Shown piece after piece: positions 43,918 to 52,861 of a stretch of 64,000 bases of DNA. Source of the stretch: Nocardia asteroides (GTDB taxonomy: Bacteria; Actinomycetota; Actinomycetes; Mycobacteriales; Mycobacteriaceae). Location: the NCBI RefSeq assembly GCF_900637185.1, contig NZ_LR134352.1, forward strand, positions 4,702,001-4,766,000, in the 5' to 3' direction. The notes beneath the pieces were generated by a model. That model did no database searches. It was given only the letters and a program-made list of their open reading frames with translations, and had not been told where the DNA came from. The first letter of the stretch is position 1; each line of letters begins with the position of its first letter. The position numbers and the translations under genes were made by a program.

Positions 43918-45474
43918 GTGACCGACCTCGCCGACGGCCTGCCCAGCGCCGTCCCCGCCCTGTGGGACGAGCGGCTGCGGTTGTTCTCGTTCGCGACCGC
44001 CGAGAAGCGGGCCGACTACCTGCGGGTGCTGCGCGCCTTCGACAGCGCCCGCGCCGCCTACGTGGTGTTGCTGCACGCCGACGACGTCGCCGAGTGGATC
44101 GCCAGGGCCGAGACCCACACCGGCGACGCGCCCGCGGGCGTGCCGCTGCCCGCGGGCGAGATCGGCCCGCTGCTCGAGCAGCTGCACCGCTGGGGCGTGC
44201 TGGAACGCAGCTACGACGGCACCAGGGCGGCCACCCTGGCCGAGTACCGCAACCGGCACTACGTCTACCAGTTCGCCCAGGCCGGGTTCCAGGCGTACCG
44301 GGCGGTGGCGGGCGTGCTCACCGCCCGGATGGACGACGCGTCGCTGTCGCGGCTGGTGCTGCCCGAACTGCTCACCGATCTGCGCACCCTGGCCGCGGCC
44401 AATCGCGACGGCGACGCCGAGCGGGTCTACACCACGCTGCGCAGGCTCGACGCCGCGCTCACCGACATGGCGGCCAGGGCCGCGCACTTCTACCTGTCGC
44501 TGGGCGATCTGGTGCGCACCACCGAGATCACCCCGGAATCCTTTCTCGCGCACAAGGACGCGTTGCTGGCGCACATGCGCGAGTTCAGCATGGATCTGGC
44601 CCGGTTCGCGCCGCGGCTGGCGGCCGCGATCGGTGAGGTCGAGGACACCGGGGTGGCGGAGCTGATCGCGCGGGCCGCGAGCTGCGACGAGCGGGTGCTG
44701 CTGAGCCCGGCCGAGCGGGAGGCCGACTGGCGCTCACGCTGGGACGGCCTGCGCACCTGGTTCGTCGCCACCGGGGGCGAGTCCAGCGACACGTGCGAGG
44801 CCGACCGGCTGCGCGAGGCCACCATGAGCGCGATCGCCGCGGTGCTGTCGCTGCTGCGCCGGGTCACCGAGACCCGCCGGGGCGGGGTGAGCCGGGAATC
44901 GGCGCTGCGCCATCTGGCCGCCTGGTTCGTCGACACGCCCACCACGGGCAGCGCGCACGCGCTCTACGACGCGGTGTTCGGGCTGGGCAGGCCGCGTCAT
45001 CTCGCGCTCGAGCATCCCGACGCCGACCTGATCCCCGCGGGCCGATCCTGGTGGGAGGCACCGCCGCTGGAGATCTCGCGCACCCTCGCCGAAACCGGTC
45101 GCGCGCCGAGCGCGGGCGCGCCCGCCCGGATCGCGCGCAACGACGCCGGTATCCGGCGGCTGCGCGAAGCCCAGCTGGCCGCGCAGCGGGAACGCGCGGC
45201 GGCCGCGGCGTCGCTGGCCACCGGCGCCGTGCACGAGCGGGTGCTGGACCGGCGCGAGACCGAGGTGCTGCTGCGCCTGCTCGACGCGGCCTCGACCGCG
45301 TGGGTGCCGGTGAGCGGAAAAGTCGACGGCACAACGGGTTCCGACAACGGCGTCACACTGACGGTGCGACCCTGCGACGGGTCCACGGTCATCCGCACCG
45401 CGGCCGGGCTGCTGCACCTGAACAACCGCCGCCTCGAGGTCACCGCGACGACCCGGCGGGGGACGCCGCGATGA
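43918..45474 (+). CDS. jetA: JetA-like protein, Wadjet type III (TIGR02677/DUF2397)
   Basis: This 518-aa protein (VTDLADGLPSAVPALWDERLRLFSFATAEKRADYLRVLRAF) matches the TIGR02677 family, the kleisin-like (MukF-like) subunit of Wadjet type III. It has an N-terminal winged-helix region (ERSYDGTRAATLAEYRNRHYVYQFAQAGFQAYRAV), a long helical middle and a C-terminal winged-helix part. Its stop overlaps the jetB start (ATGA). Wadjet complexes extrude DNA loops on small circles and cut plasmids. The frame runs open upstream, but the -10 box and the family N-terminus place the start at 43918. Confidence 0.88.
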   Translation: MTDLADGLPSAVPALWDERLRLFSFATAEKRADYLRVLRAFDSARAAYVVLLHADDVAEWIARAETHTGDAPAGVPLPAGEIGPLLEQLHRWGVLERSYDGTRAATLAEYRNRHYVYQFAQAGFQAYRAVAGVLTARMDDASLSRLVLPELLTDLRTLAAANRDGDAERVYTTLRRLDAALTDMAARAAHFYLSLGDLVRTTEITPESFLAHKDALLAHMREFSMDLARFAPRLAAAIGEVEDTGVAELIARAASCDERVLLSPAEREADWRSRWDGLRTWFVATGGESSDTCEADRLREATMSAIAAVLSLLRRVTETRRGGVSRESALRHLAAWFVDTPTTGSAHALYDAVFGLGRPRHLALEHPDADLIPAGRSWWEAPPLEISRTLAETGRAPSAGAPARIARNDAGIRRLREAQLAAQRERAAAAASLATGAVHERVLDRRETEVLLRLLDAASTAWVPVSGKVDGTTGSDNGVTLTVRPCDGSTVIRTAAGLLHLNNRRLEVTATTRRGTPR

Positions 45475-46847
45475 GACAGCAACGCCGCATCGACGCCCTC
45501 GCCCTGGACAGCTACCAGCGCGCGGCCCGGGTGATGCTCGCCAACCACCTGGTCACCCGGGTCTACCCGGACCGGATCGCGCTGCCGCTGATCCGGCGCT
45601 GGGCCACCGAACTGCGCGAGGACCTGGCCGAACTGTTCGGCTACCGGCTCGAGGTCACCGAGACCACGGCCCGGCTGTATCCGGTGCACGACCGCCTCGA
45701 CGACTCCCAGCCCGCGCGCAGCGTCAACGACCGGGTCTTCGATCGCCGCCGCTACGCCTACCTGGCGCTGGCGCTGGCCGCGCTGGGCCGCGCGGGCGAC
45801 CAGATCACGCTGTCCGAACTTGCCGAGCACGTGGCCGATTACGCGAGCCGCGTCGACGGCCTGGAGCTGTCCACCGAGCGCGCCGCCGACCGGGACGCGT
45901 TCGTCGACGCGGTCGGCTGGCTGGGTACCCGGGGCGCGCTGACGCTGGCCGACGGCGACGCCGGCGGCTGGGCCAGCGATCCCGAGGCCGGCGAGGCGCT
46001 CTACGACATCGACCGGCCCGTCGTCTTCGCCCTGTTCCGGCCGCCCCGCGCCCTGCAGCATCTGCACAGCGTGCGCGGCCTGCTGGCCGACGAGAGTGAG
46101 CAGGCGCCCGCCGAGCAGGCCCGCCGGGTGCGCCGGGCGCTGGTGGAACGGCCGGTCGTGTACCTCGCCGAACTCACGCCGGTCGAGCGCGCGCTGCTGG
46201 GCCAGGACCACCTGGTGAGCGAGGTCGAGTACTGCACCGGGCTGCGGGCCGAGCGCCGGGCCGAGGGGGTCGCGCTCATCGACACCTCGGGCCGACTGTC
46301 CGACACCCGGTTCCCCGGCACCGGCACGCTCGCCCAGGTGGCGCTGCTGCTGATCGGCGAGATCGCCGACGTGGTGCTCGACATCGACCATCCGCTGCCG
46401 CTGCGGGCCGCGCCCGACGCGTCCAGCACCCTGCTCGACCAGCTCGACGCCGCCATCCCGGCGGCGGGCGTGTTCGCCCCGCTCGCCGAGGACACCGAAT
46501 CCCTCGACGCCACCGGCGAATCCGGCGACGAACAGGCCGGTGACGAGGAGCCTCCCGGCTACCCGTACCTCGAGGACGCCTGGGTGCGCGGCACCGTCAC
46601 CGCGCTGACCGACCGCTACGGCGCGACCTTCGCCGCCCAGTGGCAGGCCGATGTCGGCGGGCTCACCACCGAGGTCGTCGGCCTGCTGAGCCGATTGCGG
46701 CTGGTGCGGCCGGTCGAGGGTGGGCTGCTGGTGCTGCCCGCGCTGGCCAGGTACCGGGGCGCGGTGGTCACCGTGCGGGTCCGCCGGGCCGAGGAGTTGT
46801 TCGTCACGGCCGCCGAGACCGACGGCACCGCAACGGGAGGGAACTGA
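45471..46847 (+). CDS. jetB: JetB-like protein, Wadjet type III (TIGR02678/DUF2398)
   Basis: This 458-aa protein starts at ATG 45471 (MRQQRRIDALALDSYQRAARVMLANHLVT). It corresponds to the TIGR02678 family, the KITE (MukE-like) subunit, with two winged-helix regions; RSVNDRVFDRRRYAYLALALAALGRAGDQITLSELAEHV and YCTGLRAERRAEGVALIDTSGRLSD are recognisable parts. An acidic linker (TESLDATGESGDEQAGDEEP) splits the C-terminal half. It overlaps jetA by 4 bp and lies 1 bp before jetC, so the three subunits are tightly coupled. Confidence 0.88.
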   Translation: MRQQRRIDALALDSYQRAARVMLANHLVTRVYPDRIALPLIRRWATELREDLAELFGYRLEVTETTARLYPVHDRLDDSQPARSVNDRVFDRRRYAYLALALAALGRAGDQITLSELAEHVADYASRVDGLELSTERAADRDAFVDAVGWLGTRGALTLADGDAGGWASDPEAGEALYDIDRPVVFALFRPPRALQHLHSVRGLLADESEQAPAEQARRVRRALVERPVVYLAELTPVERALLGQDHLVSEVEYCTGLRAERRAEGVALIDTSGRLSDTRFPGTGTLAQVALLLIGEIADVVLDIDHPLPLRAAPDASSTLLDQLDAAIPAAGVFAPLAEDTESLDATGESGDEQAGDEEPPGYPYLEDAWVRGTVTALTDRYGATFAAQWQADVGGLTTEVVGLLSRLRLVRPVEGGLLVLPALARYRGAVVTVRVRRAEELFVTAAETDGTATGGN

Positions 46848-46848
46848 G

Positions 46849-49800
46849 ATGTCGCTCATTCACGGCGGAGTGCGCTTCGTCCCGACCCGCGCGGGCATCG
46901 TCAACCTGTGGGACTACCGCGACCAGGAGTTCTGCTTCGCCGACGGCCGCCTGGTGCTGCGCGGCCCGAACGGTTCGGGCAAGACCAAGGCGCTCGAGGT
47001 GCTGTTCCCGTTCGTCCTGGACGGGCGGATCGAGCCGCGCAGGCTCAACCCGTTCGCCGGTGAAGAGCGCACCATGAAGTCGAATCTGCTGTATCGCAAG
47101 CAGGAATCGGCCTACTCGTATGTGTGGATGGAGTTCGCGCGCGGCAGCTGGGACGATCCGGAGGTCGTCACGGTCGGCATCGGCATGCGCGCCACCCGAT
47201 CCTCGGACAAGGTGACCCGCTGGTATTTCGTCGCCGACGGCCGCGCGGGCGTGGACTTCTCGCTGATCGGCCCGGACGATCGCCCGCTGACCCGCAAGCA
47301 GCTGGCCGAGCAGATCGGCAGCGACGCCATCGTCGACCGGCCGGTGGAGTACCGCGCCGCCATCGACGCGCGCATGTTCGGGCTCGGCGTGCAGCGCTAC
47401 GACCAGCTGATCAACCTGATCCTCACGCTGCGCAGGCCGCAGCTGGCCAAGAACCTCGACCCGCGCGGGCTGTCCCAGGCCCTCACCGACGGCCTGCGGC
47501 CGCTCGACGAGCAGCTGATCCTGGACGCGGCCCGCTCCTTCAGCGATATGGAGGAAGTCGGGCGCACCCTCGACGGCCTGGTGCAGGCCGACACCGCGAC
47601 CCGCCGCTTCGTCGACGTGTACCGCAAATACCTCGCGGTACAGGCGAAGACGGACGTCGACCAGGTCCGCGCCCGGCTCGACGCGGTGACCAACGCCTCG
47701 ACCGCCCTGTTCGCCGCGACCGCGCTGCGCACCCGCCGCGACGCCGACCGCACCGCGGCCGAGGTAAGGGCCGAGGAGGCCGACCGCGCCTACGAGCAGG
47801 CCATCGCCGACCGCGAGAACCTGCAACGCTCCAGCGCCTACGAGGGCAAACAGCAGCTCGACGACCTCGCCGACGCGGTCCGCAGGCTCGAGACCTCCGC
47901 CGCCGTGCACCGCGACAAGGCCGCCGAGGCCGGCCAGACGCTGCAGCGCCGCACCGAGGAGGCCGAGCGGGCCGCCGAGGCGGTCCGCACCGCCGCGGCC
48001 GCGCTGGTCCGCGGCGAGGACGCGCTGCGCGCCGCCGCCGAGGAAGCGGGCATCGAGTGGACGGCGCCGGGCGCCGACGGCCGCGGCGACCAGCTCACCG
48101 CCACCGTGCGCGGGCACGCCGAGGAACGCGACGCCGACGTGCGCGCGGTGCGAAAAGCGTTGAGCCGCTGGGAATCCCTGGCCGCCGACCGCACCAGGGC
48201 CCAGCGCCTGGCCGAACGCGCGGTGGAGCTGCGCGACGCCGCGGCCGCCGAGGTGGCCCACGCGGAAGCCGCGGTCGCCCTCGCCCGCACCGAATCCACC
48301 GCCGCCCTGCGTACCTGGTGGCAGACCCACGCCGCGGCGTTCACGTCGCCCGCCGACGAGCCCGGGTCCACCGGCGATCTCTTCGCCGCGCTGGAATCTG
48401 CGCTGGCCGCGGCGGGCACCGACGACGCGCCGTCACCACACGAGGTCCTCGCGGAGTTCTGCGAGCCCCTCCAGGACCGGATCCGTACCCGCAGGCAGGA
48501 AGCCAAGTCCCGGGCCGCCGCGGCCACCACCCGCAGGGAGGCCCTGGTCGCCGAGCGCGAGCAGGTGGCCGCCGAACGCGACGACGCGCCGCCACCGCAC
48601 CCGACCGATGCCCGCACGCACGACGATCTCCCCGGCGCGCCGCTGTGGCGTGCGGTCCGCTTCGCGGACACGGTGACCCCGGCCGAAGCCGCGGGCATCG
48701 AGGCCGCCCTGCAGGCCACCGGACTCCTGGACGCCCGGATCTGCGACCCGGCCCTGGTCCCGGACACCGCCGGGGTCCGCTACCTGGTCCCGCTGCCCGC
48801 CACCGATCGCCCCGCCGGTCGCACGCTCGCCGATCTGCTCGTCGTCGAGGACGATTCCGCCGACCTGCCGATCCCGGCGGAGCTCGTCGCCGGGGTGCTC
48901 GCCTCGATCGCCGTCGACGAGTCACTTGCGGCGGACGGGATCCGCGGCGTCCCGGCCACCTCGGGGCACCCGGTCATCGGCACCGCCGGCATCTTCCATC
49001 ACGGCCTGCACGTGGGCCGCCACACGAAAACCGAGGCCGAATTCCTCGGCGCGACCGCGCGCGCCCGCCGCCGCGAACTGCGGCAAGCCGAACTCGACGC
49101 GGCGATCGAGGCCGCCACGACCGAGGTCGAGGCGGCTCAAGCAGAGCAGGCTTCGGCCACCGCCGACTCGGCGCGTATCAGCGCCGCCGTCAAAGCCCTG
49201 CCCCGTCCGTCGGCGATCACCGGCGCCATGCGCGCGGTCGCGGAAACCGCCGGGCTCATGCGGTCGCGATCCGAGGCGGTCGCGCAGACCGAACGCGATC
49301 ACGATCAGGCGGTCGGCGAGGCCACCGCCATGGACAAGAAGCTGCGCGCCACCGCCCAAGCGCACCGCACGCCCACCGAGGCGCGCGAACTCGACGCGCT
49401 GGCCGCCGCCATCCGGCATTTCGAGAACACCGGCACCGGTCTGCTGCGGCTGCGCGCCGAACACGAGCGCGAGCGTGAACGCGAACGCGAGGGCGCCGAC
49501 CGGCACGACGAGGCGCGCGCCCTGGCCGAGGCCTTCGCGGAGGAGGCCGAGGCCGCACGGCTCGGCGTCGCCGAGCAGCAGCGCAAGCTGGAGACGCTGC
49601 GGGAGGCGCTGGGCGCGGGCGCGGCCGACATCGACCGGGAACTCGAGACCGCCCGGGCCGCGATCGAGACGGCCAAGGCCGAGCAGCGGGCCGCCCGCAA
49701 GGCCGCCAATGCCGCGATCGAAGCCGTCGGTGACGCCGAGGCCGCCTACCGCACCGCCAACGAGGCGCTGGCCACCGCGCTCACCGAGGTGCTGGCGGAG

Positions 49801-51102
49801 GTGCGTTCGCTGGCGCCCTACGCCCGGCCCGACCTGCTCAGCCTGCTCGGCGCGTCGGTCGAGCATCGCTGGCCGAGCACCGACGCCGCCTGGTCCACCC
49901 CGGACCAGCTGCAATACCGCATCGTGGCCGCGGGACCGGAGACCGATCCGGTGGTGCTGCCCGACGAGGTCGCCGCCCTCTACGTCGATCTCGAGCGCGC
50001 CACGGCCCAGGTCAAGGCCACCGAGGCGGGGCGCAAGTCCACCCGCTCGGCGGTGACCAGCGCGCTGCAGGAGTTCGACGCCGCGCTCACCGCGTCGGGC
50101 CGCGACTACCGGCTGCACTGGGACGCCGCCGACGGGCTCACCGTGGTGGCCGTGCACGACGAGAACGGCCAGGCCGCCCTCGCCGACTTCGCCGCCCGCA
50201 TCGACGCCGCCCGCCGCGACCAGGAGCTGCTGCTCACCGACGCCGAACGGCGCATCCTCGAGGACGCGCTGCTCACCGGCCTGGCCCAGCAGATCCACGA
50301 ACGCACCAGCGACGCACGCGAACTCATCACCCGGATGGGCGCGGAGATGAAGCAGCGCCGGATGTCCTCGGGCAACACCATCGGCGTGCACTGGGTACTG
50401 GCCGACGGCCAGTCCGAGGCCGCCCGCGCCATGTGCAAGCTGCTCGACCGCGACACCGCCGCGCTGAGCCCGGAGGACCTCGGCGCGGTACGCGCCCACT
50501 TCGCCGCCGAGATCCGGGCCGCGCGCACCGCCCACCCCGAACGGTCCTACCCCGAGATCCTGGCCGCCACCCTGGATTACCGCACCTGGCGGGTCTTCTC
50601 GTTCACCCTCATCAACGGTGACGGCAGCGAGGACAAGCTGACCGTGGCCCGGCACAGCGCGCTCTCGGGTGGCGAACAGTCGGTGTCGCTGCACCTGCCG
50701 CTGTTCGCGGCCGCGCACGTGATGCTCGACTCCGCCGACCCGCAGGCCCCGCGCCTGCTGGCGCTGGACGAGGCGTTCGCCGGCGTCGACGACAACGGCC
50801 GCAGCGAATTGCTGGGCCTGAGTGTGCAATTCGACCTCGACCTGTTCATGACCGGCTACGACCTGTGGATCACCTACGGCCACGTCCCCGGCTGCGCCCA
50901 CTACGACCTCGCCCACTCGACCGCCGAGAACACCGTCAGCGCGACGCTGCTGGTGTGGGACAGCGGCGAGCTGCTCGCCGAACACGACGGCGGCGACCTG
51001 ACCACCGCCCTCGGCTCCCCGAACCGCCGCCGCGTCCCCAACACCATCGAGGGCGGCCTCACCCTGGCAGGCATGCCGGGCGAACCGGCGCCGGTGGGCT
51101 GA
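46849..51102 (+). CDS. jetC: JetC-like SMC ATPase, Wadjet type III (TIGR02680)
   Basis: This 1417-aa protein is the SMC/MukB-like motor. Walker A GPNGSGKT is at residues 39-46. A long heptad-rich coiled coil (about 300-620 and 790-1080) flanks a hinge-like globular part (about 620-790). The ABC signature LSGGEQSVSLHLPLF lies near 1275 and Walker B RLLALDEAFAGVDD near 1305, giving a complete ATPase head. In Wadjet, JetC with JetA and JetB extrudes loops and presents plasmid DNA to the JetD nuclease. No JetD follows; the next gene codes for a DUF4388-like protein. A hairpin after the stop closes the operon. Confidence 0.9.
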   Translation: MSLIHGGVRFVPTRAGIVNLWDYRDQEFCFADGRLVLRGPNGSGKTKALEVLFPFVLDGRIEPRRLNPFAGEERTMKSNLLYRKQESAYSYVWMEFARGSWDDPEVVTVGIGMRATRSSDKVTRWYFVADGRAGVDFSLIGPDDRPLTRKQLAEQIGSDAIVDRPVEYRAAIDARMFGLGVQRYDQLINLILTLRRPQLAKNLDPRGLSQALTDGLRPLDEQLILDAARSFSDMEEVGRTLDGLVQADTATRRFVDVYRKYLAVQAKTDVDQVRARLDAVTNASTALFAATALRTRRDADRTAAEVRAEEADRAYEQAIADRENLQRSSAYEGKQQLDDLADAVRRLETSAAVHRDKAAEAGQTLQRRTEEAERAAEAVRTAAAALVRGEDALRAAAEEAGIEWTAPGADGRGDQLTATVRGHAEERDADVRAVRKALSRWESLAADRTRAQRLAERAVELRDAAAAEVAHAEAAVALARTESTAALRTWWQTHAAAFTSPADEPGSTGDLFAALESALAAAGTDDAPSPHEVLAEFCEPLQDRIRTRRQEAKSRAAAATTRREALVAEREQVAAERDDAPPPHPTDARTHDDLPGAPLWRAVRFADTVTPAEAAGIEAALQATGLLDARICDPALVPDTAGVRYLVPLPATDRPAGRTLADLLVVEDDSADLPIPAELVAGVLASIAVDESLAADGIRGVPATSGHPVIGTAGIFHHGLHVGRHTKTEAEFLGATARARRRELRQAELDAAIEAATTEVEAAQAEQASATADSARISAAVKALPRPSAITGAMRAVAETAGLMRSRSEAVAQTERDHDQAVGEATAMDKKLRATAQAHRTPTEARELDALAAAIRHFENTGTGLLRLRAEHEREREREREGADRHDEARALAEAFAEEAEAARLGVAEQQRKLETLREALGAGAADIDRELETARAAIETAKAEQRAARKAANAAIEAVGDAEAAYRTANEALATALTEVLAEVRSLAPYARPDLLSLLGASVEHRWPSTDAAWSTPDQLQYRIVAAGPETDPVVLPDEVAALYVDLERATAQVKATEAGRKSTRSAVTSALQEFDAALTASGRDYRLHWDAADGLTVVAVHDENGQAALADFAARIDAARRDQELLLTDAERRILEDALLTGLAQQIHERTSDARELITRMGAEMKQRRMSSGNTIGVHWVLADGQSEAARAMCKLLDRDTAALSPEDLGAVRAHFAAEIRAARTAHPERSYPEILAATLDYRTWRVFSFTLINGDGSEDKLTVARHSALSGGEQSVSLHLPLFAAAHVMLDSADPQAPRLLALDEAFAGVDDNGRSELLGLSVQFDLDLFMTGYDLWITYGHVPGCAHYDLAHSTAENTVSATLLVWDSGELLAEHDGGDLTTALGSPNRRRVPNTIEGGLTLAGMPGEPAPVG

Positions 51103-51103
51103 G

Positions 51104-51137
51104 CGGCGCCGTCCGCCAACCCGGCTTGACGGTGCCG
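51104..51137 (+). terminator. Terminator after jetC
   Basis: A 10-bp stem with one wobble pair (CGGCGCCGTC with GACGGTGCCG) and a 14-nt loop begins 2 bp after the jetC stop, so the operon ends there. Confidence 0.6.
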
Positions 51138-51627
51138 GGCCGGGTCGGTGGGGTGGTGGCCAGGCGATTGCCGGGTGGCCGAGACCGACCGGTTTTGTCC
51201 ATCGGAATTCGCCGAATCGAATTTCGCGGAATCGGTTGCTCGAAATCCTCTGTGCTGCCAGGATTTTGCTTGCGCGACGGCGACCACCCGGTCGAGCCGG
51301 AGCGATCACGGTGCGGTCGACACCGCACGCCGTCAGCAATTCTTCAGGGGATCGTCGTGCTTGATCGACAGAATCGACACCGTCCACCCGGGTTGAACCG
51401 TCAGGTTTACGGTGCGCCGCCGCGTGGTCCGCGCGCTCGGGCGGGCCGCGCGTGGCCGCCGCATTCGCCGATGCGCTGAGTTCGCCGGAACTCGGCCGCC
51501 CAGCCCGATGAAGGTGCCGGAAATGTTCGCCGGAATTGCTCGGTGGCCGTTGCTGGCCCGCGTGCGCCGGGGGCGCCGATCCCCCGATCAGGCGCCGACC
51601 TCGCCCCGCCCACCGGATGTGACCACC
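51138..51627. other. Gene-free stretch between jetC and the DUF4388-like gene
   Basis: I find no convincing gene in this interval. Bases about 51180-51270 are AT-richer than the surroundings and contain GAATTCG/CGAATTT-type imperfect inverted repeats, which may mark a promoter. The open frame upstream of 51628 (ATG at 51508) is Arg/Pro-rich and has no ribosome site. Confidence 0.4.
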
Positions 51628-52431
51628 ATGCAGCTACCCGTCCCGCTGCGGGACACCACCCGTCCGCTCGCGACGGCGCTCACCCACGCCGAGGCCGGCC
51701 GGTTCTCCGGAATCCTGCGGATCACCGGTGAGCCCGGTGGCGACATCCGGTTCGCCGGCGGCCGCGTCGTCACCGTGACCACCGGGGGCGCACCGGGTTT
51801 CGATGCACTGGACCGGGCGGGCGGTGACCGGCCGCTCGGGGCGGCCAGGGCCCGGCTGCTGCGGATGACGGCGACCGTCGACGGCGCCTTCGCCATCGCG
51901 GCGGGCTGGATCGATCGCTACCACTGGATCGACGCCGATCCGGAGATGTTCGCCGGAGCCGATCCCGGCTACGAGCCGCGGTGGCTGCTCGACGAGACCG
52001 AACGCAGGCTGGCCGCGCTGATCCATGCCGGCTTCTCGCCCTACCGGAACCTGTTGGCACTCACCGAAATCGGGCGTTGCGCCGCCGACGGCGACGGTGC
52101 GGCCGCCGCGCTGCTGCGGCTGGTCGACGGCACCCGCAGCTGCCGCGAACTGGCCTTCCTGCTCGGGCGCCCGCTCTACCCGGTGACCGTCGAGGTCGCG
52201 CGGCTGCTGGCAGGTGGGCAGGTGACGGTGCCCGCCCGGCATGCCACCGACCTGCCGCCCGCGACCGGGCGGACCGGCATGGTCGATCCGGCTCTTCCCC
52301 GGCGCCGCCGCGGTGCCAGCGGGATCAACGACACTTTGCGGCCGCGTCCACCGCAGGCCGCTCCCCCGTCCGCGACCGCCGCGGACGTGCCCGACCCGTC
52401 GCCACGGCGGCGAACCGAGAGGATCCCATGA
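51628..52431 (+). CDS. DUF4388/PATAN-like protein
   Basis: This protein is 267 aa if started at ATG 51628 (MQLPVPLRDTTRPLATALTHAEAGRFSGILRITGEPGGDIRF); GTG 51619 and ATG 51508 are alternatives. The N-terminal ~70 residues resemble DUF4388/PATAN domains (an AGRFSGILRI...GGDIRFAGGRVVTV pattern). The middle has a winged-helix-like LLRLVDGTRSCRELAFLLGRPLYPVTVEVARLLAGG, and the tail is Pro-rich. It overlaps the following roadblock-like gene by 4 bp. Such pairs accompany small GTPase-type switch modules in actinobacteria, but no GTPase is present here. Confidence 0.6.
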   Translation: MQLPVPLRDTTRPLATALTHAEAGRFSGILRITGEPGGDIRFAGGRVVTVTTGGAPGFDALDRAGGDRPLGAARARLLRMTATVDGAFAIAAGWIDRYHWIDADPEMFAGADPGYEPRWLLDETERRLAALIHAGFSPYRNLLALTEIGRCAADGDGAAAALLRLVDGTRSCRELAFLLGRPLYPVTVEVARLLAGGQVTVPARHATDLPPATGRTGMVDPALPRRRRGASGINDTLRPRPPQAAPPSATAADVPDPSPRRRTERIP

Positions 52432-52859
52432 ACGCCAACGGCACCCCCGCCAGCATGTCCGAGCGGCTCGGCGGGATGGTGAAGTCCCTGCGCGGCGAAG
52501 TCCCCGACTGTGTCGCGGCGGGCGTCATCGACATGTCGACCGGCATGCTGCTGGCGGTGGAGACCGTCGACAACCATCCGCCGGAGGTCCTCGACCTGCT
52601 CGCCGCCGCCACCCTGGACCTGTTCCAGGGCCGCAATGTGGTGATGATCGAGGACATCTGGAAGGAGCGCCGCGGCATCCGCAGCGACGATCACTACTTC
52701 CAGGAAATCCTGGTGAACTCCAACAACCTCACCCACCTGTTCCTGCGCGCCGAGAGCCGCGACGATCTGGTCGTGGTGGTGGTCTGCCGCAAGTCGGTCA
52801 ATGTGGGCATGCTCTTCGCCCAGTCCCGCCGGGTGCTCAAGGACACCGGCCGGCTCTGA
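52428..52859 (+). CDS. Roadblock/LC7-like protein
   Basis: This 143-aa protein (MNANGTPASMSERLGGMVKSLRGEVPDCVAAGVIDMSTGMLLAV) has the single-domain roadblock-like layout of strands and helices, ending with LVVVVVCRKSVNVGMLFAQSRRVLKD. GAGAGG precedes ATG 52428. Translation is coupled to the DUF4388-like gene. Roadblock proteins usually regulate small Ras-like GTPases such as MglA; that partner is not in view. Confidence 0.65.
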   Translation: MNANGTPASMSERLGGMVKSLRGEVPDCVAAGVIDMSTGMLLAVETVDNHPPEVLDLLAAATLDLFQGRNVVMIEDIWKERRGIRSDDHYFQEILVNSNNLTHLFLRAESRDDLVVVVVCRKSVNVGMLFAQSRRVLKDTGRL

Positions 52860-52861
52860 GC

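Noticed and set aside
48922..51387. A minus-strand frame of 821 codons opposite jetC
   Set aside because: Antisense of the coiled coil and ATPase head of JetC; no independent similarity or ribosome site.
51412..52431. Possible JetD after jetC
   Set aside because: The protein has a DUF4388-like start and no Toprim or DUF2399 motif, and a terminator separates it from jetC.
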